Part shown: one piece after another, positions 1-10,587 of the stretch
How positions within the stretch are numbered: the stretch's first letter is position 1
Layout: every line of letters begins with the position of its first letter
Origin: Streptomyces sp. NBC_00247
Lineage (GTDB): Bacteria > Actinomycetota > Actinomycetes > Streptomycetales > Streptomycetaceae
Assembly: GCF_036188265.1 (NCBI RefSeq)
Contig: NZ_CP108093.1
Coordinates: 2,294,001-2,358,000, forward strand
DNA length: 64,000 nucleotides
Direction of reading: 5' to 3'
Program-made: the position numbers and the translations under genes
The notes under the pieces: generated by a model
Told to the model about the DNA's origin: nothing
Database searches by the model: none
What the model saw: only the letters and a program-made list of their open reading frames with translations

Positions 1-1543
1 GCAGCGCGCGGCCCTGGCCGGTGAGGGTGCCGGTGATCCGCAGCCCCACCCCCTTGGTGCCTTCCGCCGGGGCGGTCAACGCGATCGAGGTCGGGGCCTT
101 CGCCACCACGGTCTCCAGGGAGACGTCCTCGGTCGGGCGGTGGGTCAGGTCGCCGGTGAACGAGACGGTGTACGTGGCCGGGCCGACCACCGACGGCACG
201 TCCAGCACGGTGAACGTCCCGTCGGCGTCGACCTCGGCGGCGGCGAGCGTACGGTCGCCGTTGGCGTCGGTGCGTACGGCCGTCACCTTGACCGGCTGTG
301 CGAGTGCGGGCCCGTCGATCTCCAGCCGGCCCCGGATGCCGAGGGGCTCGCCGACCACGGGCTGCGCGACGTTCGTGGCGAGCGTGCCGGTGAAACGGGT
401 GTCGTACTGAGCGGCGGGCGGCCGGATGACGTGCAGCCAGTACTCGTACCCACTGCCGCCGTTGGTGACGGCGAAGAGGCGGGAGCCGTCCTCGGACCAG
501 GCGAGTCCGCGCGGCTGGACCTTGTTCCCGTCGAGCGCGCCCTCGAAGGCGAACTCCAGCGGGGGCGTGGCATCGGTCGGGTCGGCGGCCTGGATCAGCA
601 GGTCGGCGGTGCCGCCGGTGGCGGCGGCGCCCCGGGCGATGTACTTCCCGTCGCCGCTGAAGGCGACCGCGCTGGCCACGGCCCCCTCGGGGAGCGGCTG
701 GTAGGCGGTGTCGGCGTCCGAGAGGTCGTCCGCGTTCAGCAGCCGGGTTCCGGTACGGGCGTCGGCGACGGCGATCAGGCTGCCGTCCGGGGACTGGGCC
801 ACGTCGCGCATGTCCAGCCCGCCCTGGCCGGCAGCGTCGGCGAACCGGCGTTCGGCGGTGCGGACCAGGGTGGTCCCGCTCGCGTCGAACACGCCGAGGA
901 AGGGATTGGTCACGGCGGTCGTCCGGGGCTGGGCCAGGATCAGCCGGTCCGGGTTCCGCTGGTCGTCGAAGAGCCGCAGCCGCCCGGTGTCGTTCCAGCC
1001 GGTCGCGACGGTCCTTCCGTCGGCCGTCCCGTAGAGGGTGTACGTCCGGTTGTCGCAGTCACTGGTGTTGTTGGTCTCGGTGAACCAGACACGGCCGCCG
1101 GCGAATCCCGCGTCACGGGGGCAGTAGACGTCGTAGTTCCCGTAGTAGCGCGCGGTCCTGGTGTAGGTGGCGGTGTCGAAGGAGATGACGCCGGAGGTCT
1201 GGGCGACCTCGAGGACGGTCCCGTCCGGGCTGAGCGCCAGCGAGGACGGCACGTCGTCCGTCGCCAGGGTGGCGACCCTCTCACCGTCGAAGTCGTAGAC
1301 CTGGACCGAGCCCGCCCCCGAGGTCCTGCGGTCGTCACTGACGTAGACCCGTTGGTGCGCCGAGTCGACGGCCAGCGCCCCGAACGACGAGATCGGCAGC
1401 TTGGCCACCTGCTCACCGGCCGTCCCGGTGCCCGCCTCGGCGGCCCGGGCGAGGGGCGCGCCGAGCGCGGTCAGGCCGACCGCGCCGAGCGAGAGAGCGG
1501 TGACCGCTGCGGCGACCCGCAAGCGGAGCCATGAGTTCCTCAA
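1..1543 (-). CDS. exported beta-propeller / Ig-like repeat protein, partial (3' end outside window)
   Basis: Reading leftward from a TTG start, with a GGGGGAA ribosome site just upstream, gives an uninterrupted frame to the window edge. Residues 1-35 form a signal peptide (basic start, then an Ala/Leu/Val-rich core ending near ARAA). About 330 residues follow with repeated blade-like segments such as LALSPDG, VAQSPDG and LAWSEDG, as in YncE or WD40-like propellers. After these come Ig-like/CNA-B-type domains (TFTVLDVPSVVGPATYTVSF). It is probably a cell-surface or secreted protein of unknown ligand. The C-terminus is missing, so a wall anchor cannot be judged. Confidence 0.85.
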   Translation of the reverse strand, partial: MRNSWLRLRVAAAVTALSLGAVGLTALGAPLARAAEAGTGTAGEQVAKLPISSFGALAVDSAHQRVYVSDDRRTSGAGSVQVYDFDGERVATLATDDVPSSLALSPDGTVLEVAQTSGVISFDTATYTRTARYYGNYDVYCPRDAGFAGGRVWFTETNNTSDCDNRTYTLYGTADGRTVATGWNDTGRLRLFDDQRNPDRLILAQPRTTAVTNPFLGVFDASGTTLVRTAERRFADAAGQGGLDMRDVAQSPDGSLIAVADARTGTRLLNADDLSDADTAYQPLPEGAVASAVAFSGDGKYIARGAAATGGTADLLIQAADPTDATPPLEFAFEGALDGNKVQPRGLAWSEDGSRLFAVTNGGSGYEYWLHVIRPPAAQYDTRFTGTLATNVAQPVVGEPLGIRGRLEIDGPALAQPVKVTAVRTDANGDRTLAAAEVDADGTFTVLDVPSVVGPATYTVSFTGDLTHRPTEDVSLETVVAKAPTSIALTAPAEGTKGVGLRITGTLTGQGRAL

Positions 1544-1704
1544 CTGGTTTCCCCCACACGTTCGTTGACACCTCCGAGCGGCTCCCGGAGGCGTGCGGAG
1601 CAACAGTAGCCTCCGTGAACACGCGATGTTCAAGGGATTGTTGTGAACCGGCGTGTCACCTCGCATGGCGGACAGCCCCGAACCAACACCTCGGAACAGC
1701 GCGC

Positions 1705-1735
1705 GGCCCCCGGAACCACGCGGGTTCCAGGGGCC
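1705..1735 (-). terminator. intrinsic-type hairpin downstream of pckG
   Basis: Arms of 13 bp (GGCCCCCGGAACC and its complement, one mismatch) enclose a 5-nt loop. The hairpin lies between the pckG stop and the start of the next leftward gene, so it probably ends the pckG transcript. Confidence 0.6.
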
Positions 1736-1743
1736 GTTCACGG

Positions 1744-1807
1744 CGTCACACCTTCACGCCTTCACATCTTCACGTCTGCACCTCTGCACGTCTGCTCGTC
1801 CGCACGG
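1744..1807. repeat. 8-bp imperfect tandem repeat, about 8 copies
   Basis: Successive octamers read CGTCACAC, CTTCACGC, CTTCACAT, CTTCACGT, CTGCACCT, CTGCACGT, CTGCTCGT, CCGCACGG. The array ends 11 bp before the pckG stop codon and therefore lies in its 3' untranslated region. It is noncoding. Confidence 0.75.
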
Positions 1808-1818
1808 CGTGCCGGGTC

Positions 1819-3645
1819 TCACCCCAGGCGCTGGACCAACGCCCGGTACTCGTCCCACAGTTCCTTCGGCGTGTGGTCGCCGAAGGTGTTGAGGTGCTCG
1901 GGAACCAGTGCCGCCTCCTCGCGCCAGACCTCCTTGTCGACGGTGAGGAGGAAGTCCAACTCCTCTTCGGAGAGCCCGAGTCCGTCGGTGTCGAGCGAGC
2001 CCTTGGCCGGCAGGATGCCGATCGGCGACTCGACGCCCTCCGCCTTGCCCTCCAGTCGCTCCACGATCCACTTGAGCACCCGGCTGTTCTCGCCGAACCC
2101 GGGCCAGACGAACCGGCCCGCGTCGTCCTTGCGGAACCAGTTCACGTAGTAGATCTTGGGCAGCTTGGACTGGTCGGGCTTGTCCGCGCCCACCTTGATC
2201 CAGTGGTTCATGTAGTCGCCCATGTTGTAACCGCAGAACGGCAGCATGGCGAACGGGTCGCGGCGCAGCTCCCCGACCTTGCCCTCGGCGGCGGCGGTCT
2301 TCTCGGAGGCGACGTTGGCACCGAGGAAGACGCCGTGCTGCCAGGTGAAGGACTCCGTGACCAGCGGTACGGCGGTGGCGCGGCGGCCCCCGAAGAGGAT
2401 CGCCGAGATCGGTACGCCCTTCGGGTCCTCCCACTCGGGAGCGATGATCGGGCACTGGCCGGCCGGCACGGTGAAGCGGGCGTTGGGGTGGGCGGCGGGG
2501 ACGCCGGACGCGGGGGTCCAGTCGTTGCCCTTCCAGTCGGTGAGGTGCGCGGGCGGCTCCTCGGTCATGCCCTCCCACCAGACGTCGCCGTCGTCGGTGA
2601 GCGCGACGTTGGTGAAGACGGAGTTTCCCCACATCGTCTTCATCGCGTTGGCGTTGGTGTGCTCGCCGGTGCCGGGCGCGACGCCGAAGAACCCGGCCTC
2701 GGGGTTGATCGCGTAGAGCCGGCCGTCCTCGCCGAAGCGCATCCAGGCGATGTCGTCGCCGATGGTCTCGACGCTCCAGCCGGAGATGGTCGGCTCCAGC
2801 ATCGCGAGGTTGGTCTTGCCGCAGGCGCTCGGGAACGCGGCGGCGACGTACTTCGACTCCCCGCGCGGCGGGGTGAGTTTGAGGATCAGCATGTGCTCGG
2901 CGAGCCAGCCCTCGTCGCGTGCCATGACGGAGGCGATGCGCAGCGCGTAACACTTCTTGCCCAGCAGGGCGTTGCCGCCGTAGCCGGAGCCGTACGACCA
3001 GATCTCGCGGTCCTCGGGGAAGTGCGAGATGTACTTGGTCGCATTGCACGGCCAGGGCACGTCCTGCTCCCCCTCGGCGAGCGGGGCACCGAGGGTGTGG
3101 ACCGCCTTGACGAAGAAGCCGTCGGTGCCGAGTTCGTCGAGGACCTCCTGCCCCATCCGCGTCATGGTGCGCATGGAGACCGCGACGTAGGCGGAGTCGG
3201 TGAGCTCCACACCGATCGCGGAGAGCGGGGACCCGACCGGGCCCATGCAGAAGGGCACGACGTAGAGGGTGCGACCGCGCATCGATCCCCGGAAGACGCC
3301 CTGTGCGCCGGAGAAGATCTCCCGCATCTCGGCGGGGTCCTTCCAGTGGTTGGTCGGGCCCGCGTCCGCCTCCTTCGCGGAGCAGATGAAGGTGCGGTCC
3401 TCGACGCGGGCGACGTCGCTCGGATCGGACGCGGCGTAGTAGGAGTTGGGCCGCAGAGTCGCGTCCAGCTTCGTGAAGGTGCCCTTGGCCACGAGCTCCC
3501 CGCACAGGCGCTCGTACTCGGCTTCTGAGCCGTCGCACCAGACCACACGGTCCGGCTGGGTGAGAGCCGCGATCTCGTCGACCCAGGAGACGAGCTCCTG
3601 GTGCCGGGTGGGAAGAGGGGAGGGAGCCGCGATGTCGCGCGCCAC
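1819..3645 (-). CDS. pckG: phosphoenolpyruvate carboxykinase (GTP)
   Basis: A 608-residue cytoplasmic enzyme converting oxaloacetate plus GTP to PEP, GDP and CO2, linking the TCA cycle to gluconeogenesis. The kinase-1a P-loop FPSACGKTN is at residues 271-279. The Arg-rich substrate region (FRGSMRGRT, about 118-126) and the [12 protein letters not shown] segment are both present, placing it in the GTP-dependent rather than the ATP-dependent family. The GTG start is chosen because AAGGAGCG lies 5 nt before it and the length then equals that of other actinobacterial enzymes; upstream in-frame codons lack a ribosome site. It is monocistronic, with a hairpin and an octamer repeat after the stop. 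Confidence 0.97.
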   Translation of the reverse strand: MARDIAAPSPLPTRHQELVSWVDEIAALTQPDRVVWCDGSEAEYERLCGELVAKGTFTKLDATLRPNSYYAASDPSDVARVEDRTFICSAKEADAGPTNHWKDPAEMREIFSGAQGVFRGSMRGRTLYVVPFCMGPVGSPLSAIGVELTDSAYVAVSMRTMTRMGQEVLDELGTDGFFVKAVHTLGAPLAEGEQDVPWPCNATKYISHFPEDREIWSYGSGYGGNALLGKKCYALRIASVMARDEGWLAEHMLILKLTPPRGESKYVAAAFPSACGKTNLAMLEPTISGWSVETIGDDIAWMRFGEDGRLYAINPEAGFFGVAPGTGEHTNANAMKTMWGNSVFTNVALTDDGDVWWEGMTEEPPAHLTDWKGNDWTPASGVPAAHPNARFTVPAGQCPIIAPEWEDPKGVPISAILFGGRRATAVPLVTESFTWQHGVFLGANVASEKTAAAEGKVGELRRDPFAMLPFCGYNMGDYMNHWIKVGADKPDQSKLPKIYYVNWFRKDDAGRFVWPGFGENSRVLKWIVERLEGKAEGVESPIGILPAKGSLDTDGLGLSEEELDFLLTVDKEVWREEAALVPEHLNTFGDHTPKELWDEYRALVQRLG

Positions 3646-3874
3646 GATCGCTCCTTGTCGAGGGTGGATTGCCGTTGGTGCCCCGTGGGGGCTTCGACCC
3701 GGACGCTTCGACTGCGTCATCCCTGGCGCTCATCCGGTGCCGACCGCACTCATTTGATCATCCGACGCTACCGCCCATCTGTCCAGAGGGCCTCACATGT
3801 GAGCATGGCCACTCGGAGCGTGAGCATGAACGCTCCGGAAAAGGGGCGTCGCGGTGTGGCTACGGGTGTTCGGT

Positions 3875-3927
3875 GGGCGAGCCGTGCGTGCCCGGAGGGT
3901 GAGCCGTGCGTGCCCCGTGGGTGAGCC
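3875..3927. repeat. 22-bp direct repeat, 2.4 copies, upstream of trhA
   Basis: Units start at 3875, 3897 and 3919 and share GGGYGAGCCGTGCGTGCCC. They lie in the 329-bp divergent gap between pckG and the TrhA-like gene, 36-88 bp upstream of the latter's predicted -10. They could carry regulator sites or be a simple duplication. Confidence 0.75.
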
Positions 3928-3962
3928 TCACCACTCGGAGGCGGTACTTACGGGGGCGTAGG

Positions 3963-3968
3963 TAGCAT
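3963..3968 (+). promoter_or_regulatory. candidate -10 of a leaderless promoter (trhA)
   Basis: TAGCAT is followed by 6 nt and then the ATG, and no ribosome site is visible. This spacing is typical of leaderless actinobacterial transcripts. A convincing -35 is not seen. Confidence 0.45.
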
Positions 3969-3974
3969 GCGGAC

Positions 3975-4661
3975 ATGACTGCTGCCGGTGCGTCCGCACC
4001 CGAAACCGCCGTCCTGGACGCCGAGCCGCTCAAGCCACGGATGCGCGGCTGGCTGCACGCCGGCATGTTCCCCGCGGTGGTGGTCGCCGGACTGGCACTC
4101 ATCACGCTCACGGACAGCGCCAAGGGGCGGATCGCCTGCGCGGTGTACGTCCTCAGCGCCTGCCTGCTCTTCGGCGTGAGCGCGGTCTACCACCGCGGCA
4201 CCTGGGGCCCGCGCGGCGAGGCGGTGCTCCGGCGGCTGGACCACGCGAACATCTTCCTGATCATCGCGGGCACGTACACACCGCTCACCCTGCTCCTGCT
4301 GCCGGATTCCACCGGGCGGCCCCTGCTGTGGGCGGTCTGGGCGGCGGCGCTGGCGGGGATAGCGTTCCGGGTGTTCTGGGTCGGCGCCCCGCGCTGGCTG
4401 TACACGCCCTGCTACATCGCGATGGGCTGGGCGGCGGTCTTCTTCCTGCCGGACTTCATGCGGGCGGGCGGCGTCGCCGTGCTGGTCCTGGTCGTCGTCG
4501 GCGGACTGCTCTACAGCGCGGGCGGCGTGATCTACGGCCTCAAGCGCCCCAATCCCTCGCCGCGCTACTTCGGCTTCCACGAGGTCTTCCACTCGTTGAC
4601 CCTCGCCGCGTTCGCCGCGCACTACGTGGCCATCTCGCTCGTCGCCTACCAGCACGACTGA
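3975..4661 (+). CDS. trhA: hemolysin III / PAQR-family membrane protein (TrhA-like)
   Basis: A 228-residue polytopic membrane protein with about seven hydrophobic segments from residue 30 onward. Family signatures are visible: SAVYHR after the second segment and HEVFHSLT near the C-terminus, whose His residues form the presumed metal site shared with the adiponectin-receptor (PAQR) superfamily. Bacterial members affect membrane energetics and fluidity; the hemolysin name comes from an old overexpression phenotype. It is transcribed alone, probably leaderless, and ends against a 64-bp palindrome facing a convergent gene. Confidence 0.9.
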   Translation: MTAAGASAPETAVLDAEPLKPRMRGWLHAGMFPAVVVAGLALITLTDSAKGRIACAVYVLSACLLFGVSAVYHRGTWGPRGEAVLRRLDHANIFLIIAGTYTPLTLLLLPDSTGRPLLWAVWAAALAGIAFRVFWVGAPRWLYTPCYIAMGWAAVFFLPDFMRAGGVAVLVLVVVGGLLYSAGGVIYGLKRPNPSPRYFGFHEVFHSLTLAAFAAHYVAISLVAYQHD

Positions 4662-4667
4662 CCGGCT

Positions 4668-4731
4668 CGGCGCGGTCGTGACGACGCCCCCTGCGGCAGC
4701 TGCCGCAGGGGGCGTCGTCACGACCGCGCCG
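4668..4731. terminator. 64-bp perfect palindrome, bidirectional terminator
   Basis: Two 32-bp arms are fully complementary with no spacer (centre CAGCTG). The element fills almost the whole 76-bp gap between the convergent trhA and DUF255 genes and could terminate both. Without a loop it would form a very stable RNA hairpin or a DNA cruciform. Confidence 0.9.
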
Positions 4732-4737
4732 GGGTTC

Positions 4738-6780
<2,043 letters not shown>

Positions 6781-6959
6781 GCCCCAATCCTTGCGCACCG
6801 GGGATGGCGACTGGGGGACGGGCTCACCGGGAGCGGCGGGAGAGGCCGTGTGCACGGGCGATCCCACGGAGCCGCAGTGCTCCCACACCGGCAGCATGCG
6901 GACAGTACGCTGAGCCGAGCAGCGCCGGACCTGCCGAGGCCTCTCGAAGGAGGTACACC

Positions 6960-7526
6960 ATGACCGCCGAGATGGTGGCGCCCGCGTGGATGCATACGCA
7001 GATCAGCGCGGAACAGTACGACTCCTGGTCCGAGGAGCAGTGCGCCGGCATCGAGATCGTGGACGGGATGGTCGTCGTGAGCCCGAGCGCCTCCAAGCGC
7101 CACAACCGGCTGGCCCGGATCCTGGCCAATGCCCTGGACGCCGCCGCGGGCACGGACTGGAACGCCGACACGGACTTCGACGTCCGCCTGCAGGACGTTC
7201 CCCTCACCAACCGCCGCCCTGACGTCACCGTCTACCGGGCAGAGACCATCGACCTCACACCCACCCGCCCCGAGCACGTACTCCTGGTCGTCGAGGTGGT
7301 GTCGCCCGGATCGGAGACGACCGACCGGGTCGTGAAGGTCGCCCAGTACGCCAAGGCCGGCATCCCCTTCTACTGGCGGGTCGAGCAGGCCGCCACCGGC
7401 GTCCCGATCGTCTACACCTACGTCCTCGACCCCGCCACCAGGGCCTACCGGGACGGCGAGATGTTCACCGGCAGGGTGAAGGCCACCGCGCCTTTCTCCG
7501 TCGCTGTCGATCTGGGAGCCGTCTGA
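6960..7526 (+). CDS. Uma2-family (DUF820) endonuclease-like protein
   Basis: A 188-residue protein with the restriction-endonuclease-like (PD-(D/E)xK) fold of Uma2 proteins. An acidic pair is visible in RRPDVTVY (about 85-92) and VVEVVS (about 108-113), with a downstream Lys in [18 protein letters not shown]. The start follows GAAGGAGG with correct spacing. These proteins are abundant in Streptomyces and cyanobacteria; a nuclease role is inferred from fold and biological roles are mostly unproven. It stands alone, next to a degraded transposase, so recent mobility of the area is possible. Confidence 0.88.
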   Translation: MTAEMVAPAWMHTQISAEQYDSWSEEQCAGIEIVDGMVVVSPSASKRHNRLARILANALDAAAGTDWNADTDFDVRLQDVPLTNRRPDVTVYRAETIDLTPTRPEHVLLVVEVVSPGSETTDRVVKVAQYAKAGIPFYWRVEQAATGVPIVYTYVLDPATRAYRDGEMFTGRVKATAPFSVAVDLGAV

Positions 7527-7544
7527 GAACCGCTGGAAGATTCC

Positions 7545-7800
7545 TCATGACTGAGCACAGGGGAAGCGCAAGTTCCGGCAGCGCCTGAAGGCTCTTTCCG
7601 CTGCGGTCGGCTCCCCTGACGACGGCTGACACCATGGCTTGGTCCGTCGGCGGGTGATCAGGCAGCAGGCGAGCTTGAGGGAGGCGTCGTGGATGTCGGC
7701 TCTGCGTTCCCAGCGGGGTGCGGAGGCGTCTGAAACCGTGGAGCCGGGCGAAGGCGCGCTCCTCTCCCCATGGCCACCGGTCCACCGGATGGGAGGCGTA
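7545..7800 (-). pseudogene. IS5-family transposase C-terminal remnant, frameshifted
   Basis: One leftward frame reads ERAFARLHGFRRLRT (7785-7717). The next frame continues with RWERRADIHDASLKLACC. Joined, these match the C-terminal end of IS5/IS1647-type transposases, where the catalytic Glu lies in the ERAFAWL-like helix. The break is explained by one extra base in a G-run at 7715-7718. The upstream DDE domain and terminal inverted repeats were not found, so this is a relic. Confidence 0.75.
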
Positions 7801-8070
7801 CCGGAGTAGGCAGGGCTACGGCGCATCACCCAGTCTGTTCATACCGGCGTCGTCGCAGGGTCCAACCCGTGGCGGGCGGCAATCCGCGCTGCGGACGCGG
7901 CACCGGTGGCGCCCTGGTTCTCGGAGTGCGCCAGGGTCGGGAAGTCAGTGCGGTGATGCGTCGCGATGGTGCGGACGCAATCCGCGAGGGCGAGCCGTGG
8001 GGCGTTCCGCCGGCGATCCGGGCACCGCTGCTCGGGGCGTCGTAGCCGGTGGCGGGGGCACGGCTCCAAG
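7801..8070. other. decayed or noncoding stretch
   Basis: No frame shows a start with a ribosome site and sustained Streptomyces-like codon use. A leftward frame around 7839-7990 (LADCVRTIATHHRTDFPTL) looks protein-like but has no start and ends without context. It may be another gene remnant associated with the transposase relic. Confidence 0.4.
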
Positions 8071-8098
8071 CCCCGCGCCGACCGTGCACGGCGCGGGG
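8071..8098 (-). terminator. hairpin terminator after the mca operon
   Basis: CCCCGCGCCG and its complement form a perfect 10-bp stem with an 8-nt loop, 52 bp beyond the stop of the small membrane gene that ends the mca operon. Confidence 0.65.
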
Positions 8099-8149
8099 CG
8101 GGTCGGGGCACCGGCCGAAGGCCCGACGGCCGGACGGCGTCCCGGGGTG

Positions 8150-8401
8150 CTACTCGGCGCGGGCTCCGGCGGAGGCACCGGTCCCGGCGGTCGCGGGCGC
8201 CTCGGTGTCCTCCGGGGCTTCCTCGAAGTTCACCCGGCCCATGTGGCGGTTCATCGACTTCATCAGCAGCCACACGCCGACGGCGAGCGCGGCGAAGACG
8301 ATGAAGCCGAGGACGCCGGGGGTCACCTTGTTCTTGTCGAGCTCGTCGGCGGCCAGCGGGACGAGATGCGTCAGTGCCTGGGTGGAGTACATATCAGGCA
8401 T
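8150..8401 (-). CDS. small membrane protein overlapping mca
   Basis: An 83-residue protein with a single transmembrane helix (VLGFIVFAALAVGVWLLM, about 30-47), a short basic stretch and an acidic Ala/Thr-rich tail. Its start overlaps the last 8 bp of mca in another frame, so translational coupling is likely. I recognise it only as a conserved hypothetical that accompanies mca in streptomycetes. A membrane-associated role near mycothiol conjugate turnover is a guess from position. Confidence 0.8.
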   Translation of the reverse strand: MPDMYSTQALTHLVPLAADELDKNKVTPGVLGFIVFAALAVGVWLLMKSMNRHMGRVNFEEAPEDTEAPATAGTGASAGARAE

Positions 8402-9275
8402 TGTCGCGGATGCCCGCGAAGAGATCGCTCTCGGGGAGGGAGGTATCGACGCTGGACTTCACAAGCTCGTACTCCTCGGTCGGCCAGACCTCCTTCTGGA
8501 CGTCCATCGGGACGCGGAACCAGCCGCCCTCGGGGTCGATCTGCGTGGCGTGCGCGATGAGCGCCCGGTCGCGCACCTCGAAGAAGTCCGCGCACGGAAT
8601 GTGCGTGGTCAGGGTGCGCTCGGTGTGCTTCATCTCGTCCCAGCGCTTCAGCCAGTCGCCGTACGGGGACTCCAGACCGCGTGCGAGGAGCGCCTCGTGC
8701 AGGGCGACCGTGCGGGGCTTGTTGAAGCCCTGGTTGTAGTAGAGCTTCTGCGGCTCCCAGACGGGACCGAACTCGTCCTCGGGGAAGCGCTCCTTGTCGT
8801 TCGCACCGTCGAACGCGATCATCGTGATCTTGTGGGTCATGATGTGGTCGGGGTGCGGGTAGCCGCCGTTCTCGTCGTACGTGGTGACGACCTGCGGACG
8901 GAACGCGCGGATCTTGGCGACGAGGCGCCCGGCGGCGCTCTCCTCACCCTCCAGCGCGAAGCAGCCCTCGGGAAGCGGGGGCAGCGGGTCGCCCTCGGGG
9001 AGGCCGGAGTCGACGAAGCCGAGCCACTCCTGCTGGACGCCGAGAATCGCGCGGGCCTCGTCCATCTCCTTCCTGCGTACCTCGTGGATGTTCTCCTCGA
9101 TGTACGCGTCTCCCTGGAGACGGGGGTTGAGGATGGAACCACGTTCCCCACCGGTGCAGGTGACGACCATGACGTCCACCCCCTCGGACACGTACTTGGC
9201 CATGGTGGCGGCGCCCTTGCTCGACTCGTCGTCGGGGTGGGCGTGGACGGCCATCAGGCGCAGCTGCTCGGTCAA
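8394..9275 (-). CDS. mca: mycothiol S-conjugate amidase
   Basis: A 293-residue zinc amidase that cleaves mycothiol S-conjugates to a mercapturic acid plus GlcN-inositol, a detoxification step in actinomycetes. It shows the zinc motif HPDDE at 13-17 and the third ligand in HPDH at 141-144, plus the CTGGERGS segment. The Lys/Gly pattern and length favour Mca over the related deacetylase MshB, though both belong to the PIG-L family. The TTG start has GAGGA 9 nt upstream. It is divergent from the DUF4307 gene, as in other actinobacteria. Confidence 0.93.
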   Translation of the reverse strand: MTEQLRLMAVHAHPDDESSKGAATMAKYVSEGVDVMVVTCTGGERGSILNPRLQGDAYIEENIHEVRRKEMDEARAILGVQQEWLGFVDSGLPEGDPLPPLPEGCFALEGEESAAGRLVAKIRAFRPQVVTTYDENGGYPHPDHIMTHKITMIAFDGANDKERFPEDEFGPVWEPQKLYYNQGFNKPRTVALHEALLARGLESPYGDWLKRWDEMKHTERTLTTHIPCADFFEVRDRALIAHATQIDPEGGWFRVPMDVQKEVWPTEEYELVKSSVDTSLPESDLFAGIRDNA

Positions 9276-9372
9276 GACTCGGTCCTCAGTTATTCGTCAC
9301 GATGGGCAACTCCTATAGTGACCGAACGGGGAGGTGGAAAATTCCGCGATTCCCCGCACAGGAGGAACGATC

Positions 9373-9786
9373 ATGACGGCGCTGCGCGAGGCCACGCCCG
9401 AGGGCCGGTACGGCCGGAGCCAGGACGAGAACGCGGACCGCAAGCTCCGGGTGATCGGTGCGGTACTGGGTGCGGCGCTGATCGGCGTGATCGTCTGGAT
9501 CGGCGTGGACAAGGTCGCCGGTACGGAAATCAGCGCCGAGCTGATCAAATCCAAGATCGTCTCCGACGAGCGGGCCGAGGCACATCTCGAAGTGCACAAG
9601 GACAAGGACTCCGGCGGCTTCTGCACGGTGCGCGCCCTGGACGCGGCGGGCGGCGAGGTCGCCCGCAAGGATTTCCGGTTCGACCAGCCCGAGGGCCGCG
9701 TCGACGAGGTCGTCGCGCTGCGGACGACCTCCCGGGCCAGTGCGGTGGAGCTGCTGGGCTGCACGGGCGGCGGTTCCGCGGGCTGA
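9373..9786 (+). CDS. DUF4307 domain-containing membrane protein
   Basis: A 137-residue protein with a cytoplasmic N-terminus, one transmembrane helix (residues about 30-47, VIGAVLGAALIGVIVWIG) and an exported beta-rich domain with two Cys residues (GGFCTVRAL and LLGCTGG) that could form a disulfide. The start has GGAGGAACGATC before the ATG. It is divergent from mca with a 97-bp shared promoter region, a pairing also seen in mycobacteria. Function unknown. Confidence 0.87.
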   Translation: MTALREATPEGRYGRSQDENADRKLRVIGAVLGAALIGVIVWIGVDKVAGTEISAELIKSKIVSDERAEAHLEVHKDKDSGGFCTVRALDAAGGEVARKDFRFDQPEGRVDEVVALRTTSRASAVELLGCTGGGSAG

Positions 9787-9981
9787 GCACCGGGGTGCGC
9801 CCGCGGGGGACGGTCCCAACCTGTGCGCCACCCGCACCGTCCGCCACGCCTCGATCGTCACTGGGTGACCTTCTCCCCCTTTGCCCGGGAAATTGTTAGG
9901 CTCGTGGTTTCGCCCACCCGTGAGGGAACAAGCTCGGGGTAGGGCGATGCTTTGTATTCCCAGTACCGACGAGGAGCACCT

Positions 9982-10479
9982 GTGACCCAGACCAGCGAAA
10001 ACGTCACCTGGCTCACGCAGGAGGCGTACAACCAGCTCAAGGCCGAGCTGGATTACCTGTCTGGTCCCGCGCGCACGGAGATCTCCGTAAAGATCGCGGC
10101 GGCCCGTGAGGAGGGCGACCTCCGCGAGAACGGCGGGTACCACGCGGCCAAGGAGGAGCAGGGCAAGATGGAGCTCCGGGTGCGCCAGCTCACCCAGCTC
10201 CTGGAGCACGCGAAGGTCGGCGAGGCGCCGGCCGACGACGGTGTGGTCGAGCCCGGCATGGTCGTGACGATCGCCTTCGACGGTGACCCGGACGACACCG
10301 TGACCTTCCTGCTCGCCTCCCGCGAGTACGCGAGCACGGAGATCGAGACGTACTCGCCGCAGTCGCCGCTCGGCAGGGGCGTCAACGGCAAGCGCACGGG
10401 CGACGACGCCGAGTACGAGCTGCCCAACGGCAAGAAGGCCGCGGTGAAGATCCTCTCGGCCAAGCCCTACACCGGCTGA
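9982..10479 (+). CDS. greA: transcription elongation factor GreA
   Basis: A 165-residue factor that stimulates transcript cleavage by backtracked RNA polymerase. The N-terminal coiled coil carries the acidic tip REEGDLRENGGYHAAKEEQ (about 42-60), and the C-terminal FKBP-like domain includes SPLGRG. The GTG start follows GAGGAGCACCT. It is monocistronic, with its own promoter gap and a strong 23-bp hairpin downstream. Confidence 0.96.
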   Translation: MTQTSENVTWLTQEAYNQLKAELDYLSGPARTEISVKIAAAREEGDLRENGGYHAAKEEQGKMELRVRQLTQLLEHAKVGEAPADDGVVEPGMVVTIAFDGDPDDTVTFLLASREYASTEIETYSPQSPLGRGVNGKRTGDDAEYELPNGKKAAVKILSAKPYTG

Positions 10480-10505
10480 GCCCCACACCGGCTGAGCCGC
10501 CCGCG

Positions 10506-10562
10506 ACGCGAAGGCCCCGGCCGCCGGACTCCCGAGGAATCCGGCGGCCGGGGCCTTCGCGT
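10506..10562. terminator. strong hairpin between greA and the ABC operon
   Basis: 23-bp perfectly complementary arms (CGCGAAGGCCCCGGCCGCC core) with an 11-nt loop lie between convergent greA and the permease gene. The hairpin probably terminates both directions. Confidence 0.9.
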
Positions 10563-10587
10563 GCGGGACAACCCTCGGTACGGGCGG

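Noticed and set aside
140..1534. Long rightward open frame opposite the beta-propeller gene
   Set aside because: Its product is Gly/Val/Arg-rich without known features; the leftward frame has a signal peptide, ribosome site and propeller repeats.
7826..8273. Leftward frames with protein-like stretches
   Set aside because: No start or ribosome site and no recognisable family; noted only as possible gene decay next to the transposase relic.
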